DNA of 8,715 bases, from the NCBI RefSeq assembly GCF_005518285.1, contig NZ_SJDU01000064.1:1-8715 (forward strand), given 5' to 3'. The stretch is from Brachyspira catarrhinii (GTDB lineage: Bacteria > Spirochaetota > Brachyspiria > Brachyspirales > Brachyspiraceae). The position numbers were made by a program, and so were the translations under genes. Below, in pieces: positions 1 through 5,128 of the stretch (the stretch's first letter is position 1; each line of letters opens with the position of its first letter). The notes below the pieces were generated by a model. It made no database searches, was not told the origin of the DNA, and was given only the letters and a program-made list of their open reading frames with translations.

Positions 1-9
1 ATAAAAATA

Positions 10-131
10 GTCATTGCGAACACGCTAAAGCGGGCATGTTGCCAAGTGAAGCAATACAAAATTAATAGAATTTTATTTTAAAATCAACTTTATTAATAGT
101 AGATTACTTCAGGTGTTGCCCTCGTAATGAC
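10..131. repeat. Repeat element A with inverted ends
   Basis: A 122-bp unit bounded by GTCATTGCGA (10-19) and TCGTAATGAC (122-131), which are inverted copies with one mismatch. The left half carries an AAAGCGGGCATGTTGCC core at 27-43. GAAGCAAT (48-55) and GATTACTTC (102-110) form a second, imperfect inverted pair further in. It appears to be a degraded non-coding palindromic element. Confidence 0.5.
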
Positions 132-162
132 AGTAATAAAATGTTTGTCATTACAAAAATTC

Positions 163-259
163 CCGTCCATTGCGAGCGTAAGCGTGGCAATCTATACAAA
201 ATAGATTACTTCGGTTATAAATAGCCTCGTTTCCATAGGGACGCAAAGCGAATGACAAT
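163..259. repeat. Repeat element B with central hairpin
   Basis: The left end CCATTGCGAGCGTAAGCG (167-184) and the right end ACGCAAAGCGAATGACA (241-257) are related in inverse orientation. The centre holds a perfect hairpin, AATCTAT-ACAAA-ATAGATT (189-207). It is the same family as the neighbouring elements and the best preserved copy of the GCGTGGCAATCT core in the window. Confidence 0.5.
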
Positions 260-266
260 ACATTTC

Positions 267-353
267 CCGTCATTGCGAAATTTATTTATAAATCGAAACA
301 ATCTACTATTAATAAAATCAAATCTTAAAATCGCTTACAGCGGGCAGTCGCCA
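267..353. repeat. Repeat element C, overlapping the glycosyltransferase 3' end
   Basis: It begins with CCCGTCATTGCGAA (266-279), continues through AATCTACTATTAATAAA (300-316), which is the exact complement of 89-105, and ends with a core variant CGCTTACAGCGGGCAGTCGCC (332-352). That core lies inside the coding frame on the minus strand and encodes the last residues of the glycosyltransferase, so the repeat seems to have been inserted or recombined into the end of that gene. Confidence 0.5.
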
Positions 354-1251
354 AAAATTTTTTCATTTTCGATTTGAACGAAGTAAACTCTCTGCAAATA
401 TTTATAAAATAAGGATTAAAATTTAAATCCTTGCAATCGGAAAGTTTTTTGATAAATAATTTTGTCCAAGTAAGAAGATGCAAAGAATGAAATTTAATTT
501 TTCTATTTTCGCCGTTTAATATATAATTGCAAAATGGCTCTTTATTTTCAAAAAATATTTTCTTCATTTCATATTTTCCTTTCTTCAGCATTTCAAATTC
601 GGGCGCGCCGTAAACTATAGCCGAATCAAAAATTGAATCGTTTACGACTTCGCTCAAATTTCCAATCGTCTCTTTTATATTTGAAAAAAATTCTCTCGAT
701 ATATCCATATCCGAAATGCTTCCTGCAACTCCGTTAGTCGCTCTGTCGGTTTTATAATACATATCTTTTAATTTATTAAGTTCGTTTTCGTTCGTGTATT
801 TGAATAATAAATATTTTGAAAATTCGTTTAAAACTTCAATATCTTTAATATGCATTGTCAAAGCCAAATTATGAGCGAGAGATATTTTATAATTTGAAAA
901 CGGATTTAACGCACTCTCCAAATCGGAAAATATTAATATGTCGCTGTCGATATGCAAACATTCTTTTATATCGTATTCTCTCATAAAATCTCTTAAAATA
1001 ATCCATCTTAACATACAAAACATTTCATAGTTTGGATTACTTTTGCCAAGGTGAATATATTTTTCTTTGAAAGTTTTTGCATCTTCGCTTGAAATTTTAG
1101 ATATGTTTACAAAAGTAGAATATTTGGAATAATTTTTATTTTCTTTATCGGATATTAAAAATATTTTTGAATTTAGATTTGTTCTTTTTATTTGCCTTAA
1201 AACATAAACGACATATTTTGCAAAACCCGTATGTATTATCGCTATATTCAT
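325..1251 (-). CDS. GT-A-type glycosyltransferase, probably surface polysaccharide
   Basis: A 308-residue protein without signal peptide or clear membrane segment, so probably cytoplasmic. An N-terminal beta strand (MNIAIIHTGF) opens a Rossmann-like nucleotide-sugar domain. HIDSDILIF at 100-108 holds a DSD triad (102-104) that fits the metal-binding DxD motif of GT-A enzymes, and FHSLHL (254-259) fits the C-terminal histidine that often completes metal binding. Donor and acceptor cannot be told from the sequence; a role in a polysaccharide or glycolipid is inference. The start is supported by AAGG (1260-1263), eight bases upstream of ATG. It is a single gene with its own strong promoter at 1403-1430. 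The last nine residues (LATARCKRF) are encoded by the adjacent dispersed repeat, so the native C-terminus may have been replaced. An unrelated nucleotide-diphospho-sugar enzyme is a less likely alternative. Confidence 0.75.
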   Translation of the reverse strand: MNIAIIHTGFAKYVVYVLRQIKRTNLNSKIFLISDKENKNYSKYSTFVNISKISSEDAKTFKEKYIHLGKSNPNYEMFCMLRWIILRDFMREYDIKECLHIDSDILIFSDLESALNPFSNYKISLAHNLALTMHIKDIEVLNEFSKYLLFKYTNENELNKLKDMYYKTDRATNGVAGSISDMDISREFFSNIKETIGNLSEVVNDSIFDSAIVYGAPEFEMLKKGKYEMKKIFFENKEPFCNYILNGENRKIKFHSLHLLTWTKLFIKKLSDCKDLNFNPYFINICREFTSFKSKMKKFLATARCKRF

Positions 1252-1259
1252 AATACATA

Positions 1260-1289
1260 CCTTGAATATATTTTTAACGGAGCGTTAAA
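1260..1289 (-). promoter_or_regulatory. Hairpin and ribosome binding site before the glycosyltransferase
   Basis: AAGG (1260-1263) lies eight bases from the ATG. Just upstream is a perfect hairpin TTTAACG-CTC-CGTTAAA on the minus strand (1273-1289), a 7-bp stem with 3-base loop. It is not followed by a T run in the direction of the gene, so it is not a terminator for it. It could protect the leader or affect ribosome loading. Confidence 0.35.
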
Positions 1290-1319
1290 TAATTTTATTT
1301 TTCTAAAAGTTATGCAAAG

Positions 1320-1352
1320 AAAAAAATCAACTAAATATAATTTTAGCGTTGA
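1320..1352 (-). terminator. Terminator-like hairpin in the glycosyltransferase leader
   Basis: On the minus strand TCAA-CG-CTAAA-ATTATA-TTTAG-TTGA folds into a 9-bp stem with a 2-base bulge and 6-base loop, followed directly by seven T residues (1326-1320). The stem is AT-rich and weak. It lies about 45 to 75 bases after the predicted start of transcription of the glycosyltransferase, so it would act as an attenuator of that gene; it could also end readthrough from the cdaA operon. The upstream arm uses the last heptamer repeat. Confidence 0.35.
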
Positions 1353-1396
1353 CGGTTGACGGTTGACGGTTGACGGTTGACGGTGATGAACTTCAT
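1343..1396 (-). CDS. Possible 17-residue leader peptide across the heptamer repeats
   Basis: An ATG at 1396-1394 opens a frame encoding MKFITVNRQPSTVNRQR and stopping at TAA (1345-1343). The frame spans all five heptamer repeats, and its stop codon sits inside the arm of the terminator-like hairpin. The -10 box of the consensus promoter ends at 1403, so standard spacing puts the first transcribed base at or next to the A of this ATG. Translation would then be leaderless; no ribosome binding site is possible. This is geometric evidence only, and the frame may be fortuitous because the repeats contain no stop in any frame. Confidence 0.25.
   Translation of the reverse strand: MKFITVNRQPSTVNRQR
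1348..1384. repeat. Five perfect tandem heptamers (GTTGACG)n
   Basis: GTTGACG occurs five times without a mismatch (1348-1382), followed by GT of a sixth copy. On the minus strand the unit reads CGTCAAC. The array lies in the predicted 5' leader of the glycosyltransferase mRNA. Perfect identity between units points to recent expansion by slippage. Seven is not a multiple of three, so any frame reading through would change with each gain or loss. Confidence 0.95.
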
Positions 1397-1403
1397 ACCG
1401 TCA
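1378..1403. promoter_or_regulatory. Palindrome at the predicted transcription start
   Basis: TGACGGT-G-ATGAA-C-TTCAT-ACCGTCA is an inverted repeat of 7+5 bp around a single central base, with one unpaired G (1385). It directly abuts the -10 box (1403-1408) and covers the expected +1. Its left arm is the last heptamer unit. The position suits a repressor operator, but no regulator can be named. Confidence 0.35.
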
Positions 1404-1430
1404 TTATACATTAAATTTATTTTTTGTCAA
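1403..1430 (-). promoter_or_regulatory. Full-consensus sigma-70 promoter for the glycosyltransferase
   Basis: On the minus strand TTGACA (1430-1425) and TATAAT (1408-1403) are both perfect matches to the housekeeping consensus, separated by 16 bp. Transcription would start near 1396 and reach the glycosyltransferase ATG after a leader of about 145 bases. The promoter begins 86 bases after the end of the Gx gene, so the glycosyltransferase is probably its own unit. Confidence 0.65.
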
Positions 1431-1515
1431 ATGTTTTTTTATAATTTTAAATGAATAGTAAATTCAATTTTTTATATTTTTTATATTTAAAATAATGTTT
1501 TTGTCATAAAAATTA

Positions 1516-2028
1516 TTAATTATCTCTAATCAAAAATATACTTATAATCCCCACGATACTTCCCGTTATTAAAGAAATTATAAATACGGGAACTATTAAA
1601 AATTTTATATCGGGCAGATTAAATAAATATTTTGATAAAAAAGCTTGCGATAAATTGCTCGTAAGCGCGCCAGCTAAACTTATTCCAAAAAACGAAAAAG
1701 TATTTTTAAAGTTTCTCATAAGTTTCATTACAATTACAGAAACTATTCCTCCGCATAATCCTAAATAAAAAGTAGGAGTAAATATATACGCAAAAGCTAC
1801 GGCGACTGAAATATTTTTTATAAGTATAAGTAAAATAAGCTCTCTTAATTTGAAAGAGTCCAAAACTATTATTACGATTATAAAAGAAAAACCGATTCTA
1901 AAATACGGAATCGGACGAGGAAACATATTTTCCAGCGCCGCTATAAAAGAAGAAAGAAATGCGAAAAATATTATATCGTATATTCTTCTTTTTCCTTTAT
2001 GAAATTTAATATCTTCAAAAAAAGTCAT
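1516..2028 (-). CDS. Gx / heptaprenyl diphosphate synthase component I family membrane protein
   Basis: A 170-residue, very hydrophobic protein with about five membrane segments (roughly 18-34, 44-60, 62-82, 88-104, 142-166). The signature LENMFPRPIPYFRIGFS (32-48) is typical of the COG4769 family, named heptaprenyl diphosphate synthase component I and also annotated as Gx transporter family. The protein has no catalytic prenyl synthase motif (no aspartate-rich DDxxD), so it is not an enzyme by itself; a small-molecule transporter or membrane anchor is more likely, but the substrate is unknown. It is last in the cdaA operon, 19 bases after the NusG-domain-II gene, with which this family is often paired. 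The start follows GGCGG five bases upstream. No convincing terminator follows it before 1430. Confidence 0.75.
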   Translation of the reverse strand: MTFFEDIKFHKGKRRIYDIIFFAFLSSFIAALENMFPRPIPYFRIGFSFIIVIIVLDSFKLRELILLILIKNISVAVAFAYIFTPTFYLGLCGGIVSVIVMKLMRNFKNTFSFFGISLAGALTSNLSQAFLSKYLFNLPDIKFLIVPVFIISLITGSIVGIISIFLIRDN

Positions 2029-2047
2029 AATTACCGCCGAATTTAAA

Positions 2048-2416
2048 CTATTGAACTATAGAATCTATTTCAATATCGTCTTCAAAATTATTTTCAAATC
2101 TGATTATTATTCCGTTTGGCATGCATATTAAAGGAGCGTTTTTTAAAATTCCAGCTTTAACGCATAATTTATCGCGACAGGGAGATTCTAAAAATTTTAC
2201 ATTATTATTTTTTATCAATATTTTCGACTCGCCCAATAATCCTTCGATAATAATTTCCCTCTCGTTATTTAAATCGAATCTTAAAGATTTATTTGAAGAT
2301 TCTATTATTATTTTTGAATCGTTATTATTTTCTATTAGTCTTTTAGCGTAAAAAAAAGAAAAAGCGATTATAAAAATAAAAATAATTATATCTCCAAATT
2401 TTATAAATTTTATCAT
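2048..2416 (-). CDS. NusG domain II (DUF1312) membrane-anchored protein
   Basis: A 122-residue protein with one N-terminal membrane segment (about 7-25) and a small extracytoplasmic domain. The domain shows the family's pattern SPCRDKLCVKAG then APLICMPNGIIIRF, with cysteines at 80, 85 and 98. It is not the transcription factor NusG; only the fold of the second domain is shared. Family members are commonly encoded beside Gx-type membrane proteins, as here (19-base gap). The function is unestablished; cysteine-based redox or cofactor handling is a guess. The gene starts 18 bases after the YbbR gene, with no clear ribosome binding site (upstream TTAAAG only), so translation may depend on the operon. 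Confidence 0.75.
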   Translation of the reverse strand: MIKFIKFGDIIIFIFIIAFSFFYAKRLIENNNDSKIIIESSNKSLRFDLNNEREIIIEGLLGESKILIKNNNVKFLESPCRDKLCVKAGILKNAPLICMPNGIIIRFENNFEDDIEIDSIVQ

Positions 2417-2434
2417 TTTATTTAACTTTAATTT

Positions 2435-3448
2435 TTATCTGCTTTCGGTTTCAATATCGAAAAAAGAAGGCTCTATATTGAGTAATTTTGCATAAGTTGG
2501 AATATTGACTTCCACCGATATATTCGAATAGATTCCCGCGTTTGTTATATTTTTCAAATTCAAATATAAAGACAAATCGCTTTCCGAAATATTCGTAACC
2601 AAATTTTTATTGACTTCCAATACCAATTTTTGAACTATTAAAGGATTTTCCAATTTTACATTTAAACGGCTGTCCAAATTATTTATATTAATCACTATAT
2701 CGTTAAACTCTATTTTTTCCGTATCTTTATTGAATAAAACATTGACATCGACAAGCGAAATATCCGACTTTATATTTTTAGGCAAATTGAGTCTAATCCT
2801 TGCGGAATAATCCAAATATTTATCGGTTAAATCCAAAGGAACTGTGTTTATTTTATTTATAGAAGAAATTAAATTTTTTGGTCCAGAAATTATAGCGTTT
2901 GACGGATTTATTATTATATTTTCTATATCCAAACCCAAAGAAGTAGTTCCGATTGTTGTCGCTTGTATCGGCACGGTTTTATAAACCAATTCGTCTAAAA
3001 CTATAGGAATTCTATTCGGAGTTATAATAATATTCAAATTCTTATAATCTATATCTTCCGAAAGATTTACTCTATACATATTGCTTCCAAGTTGAGCGTT
3101 AGTCAAATCTATATAAGTCGAAAATTCCATCGGGTATTCATGCTTGCTGTCTCTAAATCCTCGAACCGTTATCGTAATATTTTCCTGAATATTATTCGCA
3201 ATTAAAAGTTTTGACGGAATATTTATTATATCCAATTTCGCTATATAATCTTTGGAAAATTCCTGCTGATAGCGGACATATAAAAATAATATAAAAGCCA
3301 TAAGCAAACATAAAAGTTTTATTTGAAATCTTTTCGTTATTAGATTATAAATTTTTCTATAGCTTTTTATAGATTTCAATTCGGTTCTTTTATTTTTGAT
3401 TTTTTCTTTTATTTTTTCTCTTTCGCTTTGTATCTTATTTCTAATCAT
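2435..3448 (-). CDS. cdaR: YbbR-domain protein, regulator partner of diadenylate cyclase (CdaR-like)
   Basis: A 337-residue protein. Residues 1-40 are a strongly charged Lys/Glu/Arg-rich cytoplasmic tail, followed by one membrane helix (about 42-60) and an extracytoplasmic region that appears to hold three YbbR repeats (about 69-150, 159-240 and 250-335; note VISP-like segments such as IIITPNRIPIVLDE and IIINPSNAIISGP). Bacillus CdaR has four repeats, so this one is shorter. In the known CdaA-CdaR system, YbbR proteins bind the membrane cyclase and alter its activity. The gene overlaps the end of cdaA by four bases (ATGA), which implies translational coupling and supports the partnership. The long charged tail before the helix is unusual and could contact the cyclase domain. 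Confidence 0.85.
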   Translation of the reverse strand: MIRNKIQSEREKIKEKIKNKRTELKSIKSYRKIYNLITKRFQIKLLCLLMAFILFLYVRYQQEFSKDYIAKLDIINIPSKLLIANNIQENITITVRGFRDSKHEYPMEFSTYIDLTNAQLGSNMYRVNLSEDIDYKNLNIIITPNRIPIVLDELVYKTVPIQATTIGTTSLGLDIENIIINPSNAIISGPKNLISSINKINTVPLDLTDKYLDYSARIRLNLPKNIKSDISLVDVNVLFNKDTEKIEFNDIVININNLDSRLNVKLENPLIVQKLVLEVNKNLVTNISESDLSLYLNLKNITNAGIYSNISVEVNIPTYAKLLNIEPSFFDIETESR

Positions 3449-4224
3449 TTTATTTCCAAAAGTTCTCCAAGTCTCGCGTATAATTCGTCTCTATTTAAAT
3501 CGTATTCCAATATTCCGTTATGAACCAACGAAATGCTTTGCGTTTCTTCCGACACAACCAAAATAACCGCGTCAGTTTGTTCGGAAATTCCAAGCGCCGC
3601 TCTATGCCTCGTTCCTAATCTTCTGTTTTTTATTTTCGGCTCCATTTCTGTTAAAGGCAAATACGCGCTTGCAGCAGCAATTCTATTTTCCATTATTATA
3701 GCCGCTCCGTCATGAATCGGATTGTTCTTAAAAAATATCGCCTCTACAAGTTCTATAGATATATCGGCGTTTAGTTTTACCGCTCTGTCGATTAAAGAGT
3801 GAAGAGAAATATTTTTTTGAAACACTATTAAAGCTCCATGTCCTTTATATGATAAATTAAACGCGGCGCTTAATATTTTTTGAATATTATTTTCGTCATA
3901 ACCGAACGATTTTTTGAAAAACGCTCTTCCTCCCAATATTCTTAAACCATGCCTTATTTCCGCTTGAAACAAAACGACAATCGCGATAAGTCCCACTTGA
4001 AAAAATTTATCGAATATCCAAGACAATGTCGTAAGCCCGAATACTCTCGCCATAAAAGTAATGAAAAATAATATTATAAATCCCGCGACAACGCTGTAAG
4101 CTCTCGTATTGTAAACGAATATATAAACAAGATAAAATAATATCGCGACTAAAATTATATCGATACCGTAAAAAATATATTTCCAAGCGGAATTAGATAT
4201 ATAATTATTTATATTGTAAAGCAT
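3445..4224 (-). CDS. cdaA: Membrane diadenylate cyclase CdaA (c-di-AMP synthase)
   Basis: A 259-residue protein of normal length for CdaA. There are three N-terminal membrane helices (about 17-38, 42-60, 74-88), then a DAC (DisA_N) domain. The catalytic motifs are intact: HDGAAI at 171-176 (DGA, 172-174) and GTRHRAA at 204-210 (RHR, 206-208). It condenses two ATP molecules into cyclic di-AMP at the inner face of the membrane; in other bacteria this messenger controls osmolyte and potassium transport and cell-wall balance. It is first in a four-gene operon and its stop overlaps the start of the YbbR gene. No ribosome binding site precedes the ATG (GATAATAATCTC-ATG). A weak -10 candidate TATAAT lies on the minus strand at 4274-4269 without a good -35 box. 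Confidence 0.93.
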   Translation of the reverse strand: MLYNINNYISNSAWKYIFYGIDIILVAILFYLVYIFVYNTRAYSVVAGFIILFFITFMARVFGLTTLSWIFDKFFQVGLIAIVVLFQAEIRHGLRILGGRAFFKKSFGYDENNIQKILSAAFNLSYKGHGALIVFQKNISLHSLIDRAVKLNADISIELVEAIFFKNNPIHDGAAIIMENRIAAASAYLPLTEMEPKIKNRRLGTRHRAALGISEQTDAVILVVSEETQSISLVHNGILEYDLNRDELYARLGELLEIK

Positions 4225-4290
4225 GAGATTATTATATCATATATTATGTTTATTTGCAAATATTTATAATTATAGTAATTATTTTATCGG

Positions 4291-4365
4291 AAAAAACGAA
4301 AAATTTTGCATTTTTTTATAAAAAAATCATATTTTTTTAACAAAAGCACTTGATTTTTTTTTTTT
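4291..4365. promoter_or_regulatory. Phased A/T tracts between cdaA and the first barrel gene
   Basis: Runs of A or T are centred near 4293 (A6), 4303 (A5T4), 4314 (T7), 4323 (A7), 4335 (T7) and 4344 (A4), about one helical turn apart. Such phasing gives intrinsic bending and can act as an UP-like element. It lies directly upstream of the plus-strand promoter at 4350. The rest of the 186-base gap (4225-4290) shows only a weak minus-strand -10 box. Confidence 0.4.
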
Positions 4366-4375
4366 CTTATATAAT
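4350..4375 (+). promoter_or_regulatory. Putative promoter with T12 tract, first barrel gene
   Basis: TTGATT (4350-4355) and TATAAT (4370-4375) look like -35 and -10 boxes, but only 14 bp apart; using TAATAT (4372-4377) gives 16 bp. A run of twelve T (4354-4365) fills most of the spacer. A 7-bp inverted pair ACTTGAT (4348-4354) and ATCAAGT (4376-4382) frames it. The present spacing is shorter than ideal, so the promoter may be weak in this allele. Confidence 0.45.
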
Positions 4376-4396
4376 ATCAAGTAAAATTTAAAAAAC

Positions 4397-4403
4397 AAGG
4401 AGA
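4397..4403 (+). promoter_or_regulatory. Strong ribosome binding site, first barrel gene
   Basis: AAGGAGA lies seven bases before the ATG at 4411. It is by far the best ribosome binding site in the window, fitting an abundant surface protein. Confidence 0.85.
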
Positions 4404-4410
4404 GAATAAT

Positions 4411-4968
4411 ATGTTATTAAAGAAAATCATATTATCTACAACTGTAGCGATAGCTTTAATTATTGCTATTCCTACAAAAGCGCAAGCGGCCTTCTCGGAT
4501 GGAGACGCGGTTGGAGCAATGCTCATGGGCGGTTATCCCGCTGGAGGAGCTATAGGAGTGACTGGACAATCAAGTAAAGTTCCAGTAATGTTTGGAGGAA
4601 CGGTTCGATTTGGCGGAGGCTGGTTCGGAATAGGTTTTACCGCAGATTGGTGGGGCTTCAAACATAATTTTGGACCCGTTGGAGATTCTGACGCTTGGGT
4701 ATATCTGGGACCTGGCGGAGCTTTTACGGTTGACTTCGGTAGCGGATATTGGTTTTTAACCGCTGGTTTGAGGATGCCCGTAGGTTTCTCGTTTATCGTT
4801 AAACAAAACTGGGAAATATTTATAGAAATTGCTCCGACTGTAAATGTTATAGCTGCGGGAAATAGCGGATTTTATGTCTTTGGCGCTCGTATCGGTGAAG
4901 GCGGAGGATTCTATTTGCCTGGCTTCTTCGGGTTTGGAGGAGAATTCGGATTTAGATATTGGTTCTAA
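4411..4968 (+). CDS. Small outer-membrane beta-barrel protein (BAPKO_0422-like), copy 1
   Basis: A 185-residue protein with a clear signal peptide: basic LLKK, a hydrophobic stretch, and PTKAQA before the likely cleavage at 26/27. The mature chain (about 159 residues) is rich in Gly, Phe and Trp with alternating hydrophobic residues, as in an eight-stranded OmpA-type barrel, and ends FGFRYWF with the terminal Phe used in outer-membrane assembly. Segments TADWWGF, YLGPGG, LRMPVGFSFIV and WEIFIEIAP resemble the spirochaete BAPKO_0422 barrel group; that name is from memory of the family and is not certain. Mature start AFSDGD suggests export to the outer membrane by the BAM pathway. The gene has its own promoter, strong ribosome binding site and terminator. 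Binding of host factors is known for a Borrelia relative but cannot be claimed here. Confidence 0.8.
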   Translation: MLLKKIILSTTVAIALIIAIPTKAQAAFSDGDAVGAMLMGGYPAGGAIGVTGQSSKVPVMFGGTVRFGGGWFGIGFTADWWGFKHNFGPVGDSDAWVYLGPGGAFTVDFGSGYWFLTAGLRMPVGFSFIVKQNWEIFIEIAPTVNVIAAGNSGFYVFGARIGEGGGFYLPGFFGFGGEFGFRYWF

Positions 4969-4999
4969 TTCATTGTTTTTCTCTTATATTTTAATATAT

Positions 5000-5033
5000 A
5001 GTCTCGCTTTACGGCGGGGCTTTATTATTTTTT
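5000..5033 (+). terminator. Intrinsic terminator after the first barrel gene
   Basis: AGTCTCGC (5000-5007) pairs with GCGGGGCT (5014-5021) as an 8-bp stem with two G-T/U pairs and a 6-base loop, followed by TTATTATTTTTT. It is GC-rich against a very AT-rich background and lies 32 bases after the stop, so the two barrel genes are largely separate transcripts. Confidence 0.8.
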
Positions 5034-5049
5034 AATATTATATTTATAC

Positions 5050-5078
5050 TTTACTTTTTTTAATAATTTTTTTATAAT
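5050..5078 (+). promoter_or_regulatory. Putative promoter, second barrel gene
   Basis: TTTACT (5050-5055), 17 bp, TATAAT (5073-5078). A second TATAAT lies at 5082-5087. The -35 box is a partial match only, but the site lies just after the upstream terminator where a promoter is needed. Confidence 0.4.
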
Positions 5079-5116
5079 TTTTATAATTAAAGAAAATTTT
5101 GAATATAAATTCTTTT

Positions 5117-5120
5117 AAGG
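5117..5120 (+). promoter_or_regulatory. Ribosome binding site that decides a TTG start
   Basis: AAGG lies eight bases before TTG at 5129. An in-frame TTG at 5099 would add ten residues but has no comparable site in front. From 5129 the protein begins with KKIIL, matching LKKIIL at the start of the paralogue and giving a normal signal peptide. Confidence 0.6.
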
Positions 5121-5128
5121 TTTTAAAA

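Larger units (their letters stand above)
1..353. repeat. Gene-free block of degraded dispersed repeats (GTCATTGCGA family)
   Basis: No plausible gene lies in 1-324. The block is built from variants of one motif family: GTCATTGCGA or its complement at 10-19, 122-131, 147-154, 165-175, 251-257 and 269-277, and a GCGTAAGCGTGGCAATCT-like core at 23-43, 176-192 and 331-353. Motifs occur in both orientations, so the block can fold. A perfect 17-bp inverted pair joins 89-105 and 300-316, and an 8-bp inverted pair joins 124-131 and 147-154. Dispersed palindromic repeats of this appearance occur in many bacterial genomes. No transposase or other protein is encoded. The block lies in the 3' flank of the minus-strand glycosyltransferase and extends into its coding end. 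Confidence 0.7.

Noticed and set aside
1..324. Insertion sequence or prophage remnant at the left edge
   Set aside because: No transposase or phage coding remnant in any frame; only short palindromic non-coding units are seen.
1348..1384. Tandem heptamers as a CRISPR array or origin iterons
   Set aside because: There are no spacers, the units are only 7 bp and directly adjacent, and no cas, replication initiator or DnaA-box cluster is nearby.
1431..1515. Terminator of the cdaA operon just after the Gx gene
   Set aside because: The best stem (TGAAT-TTACT-ATTCA) is 5 bp, AT-only apart from one pair, and lacks a following T run.
1516..2028. Gx gene as a true heptaprenyl diphosphate synthase
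   Set aside because: The protein is an integral membrane protein without aspartate-rich prenyl synthase motifs, and no catalytic component II is adjacent.
2121..2351. Plus-strand open frame opposite the NusG-domain-II gene
   Set aside because: It is a mirror of a well supported gene on the minus strand, with no promoter or ribosome binding site.
4225..4274. Leaderless cdaA mRNA from TTGCAA...TAATAA next to the ATG
   Set aside because: The -10 match is poor and predicted +1 falls inside the ATG; a weak TATAAT further upstream is equally possible, so neither is listed as a promoter.
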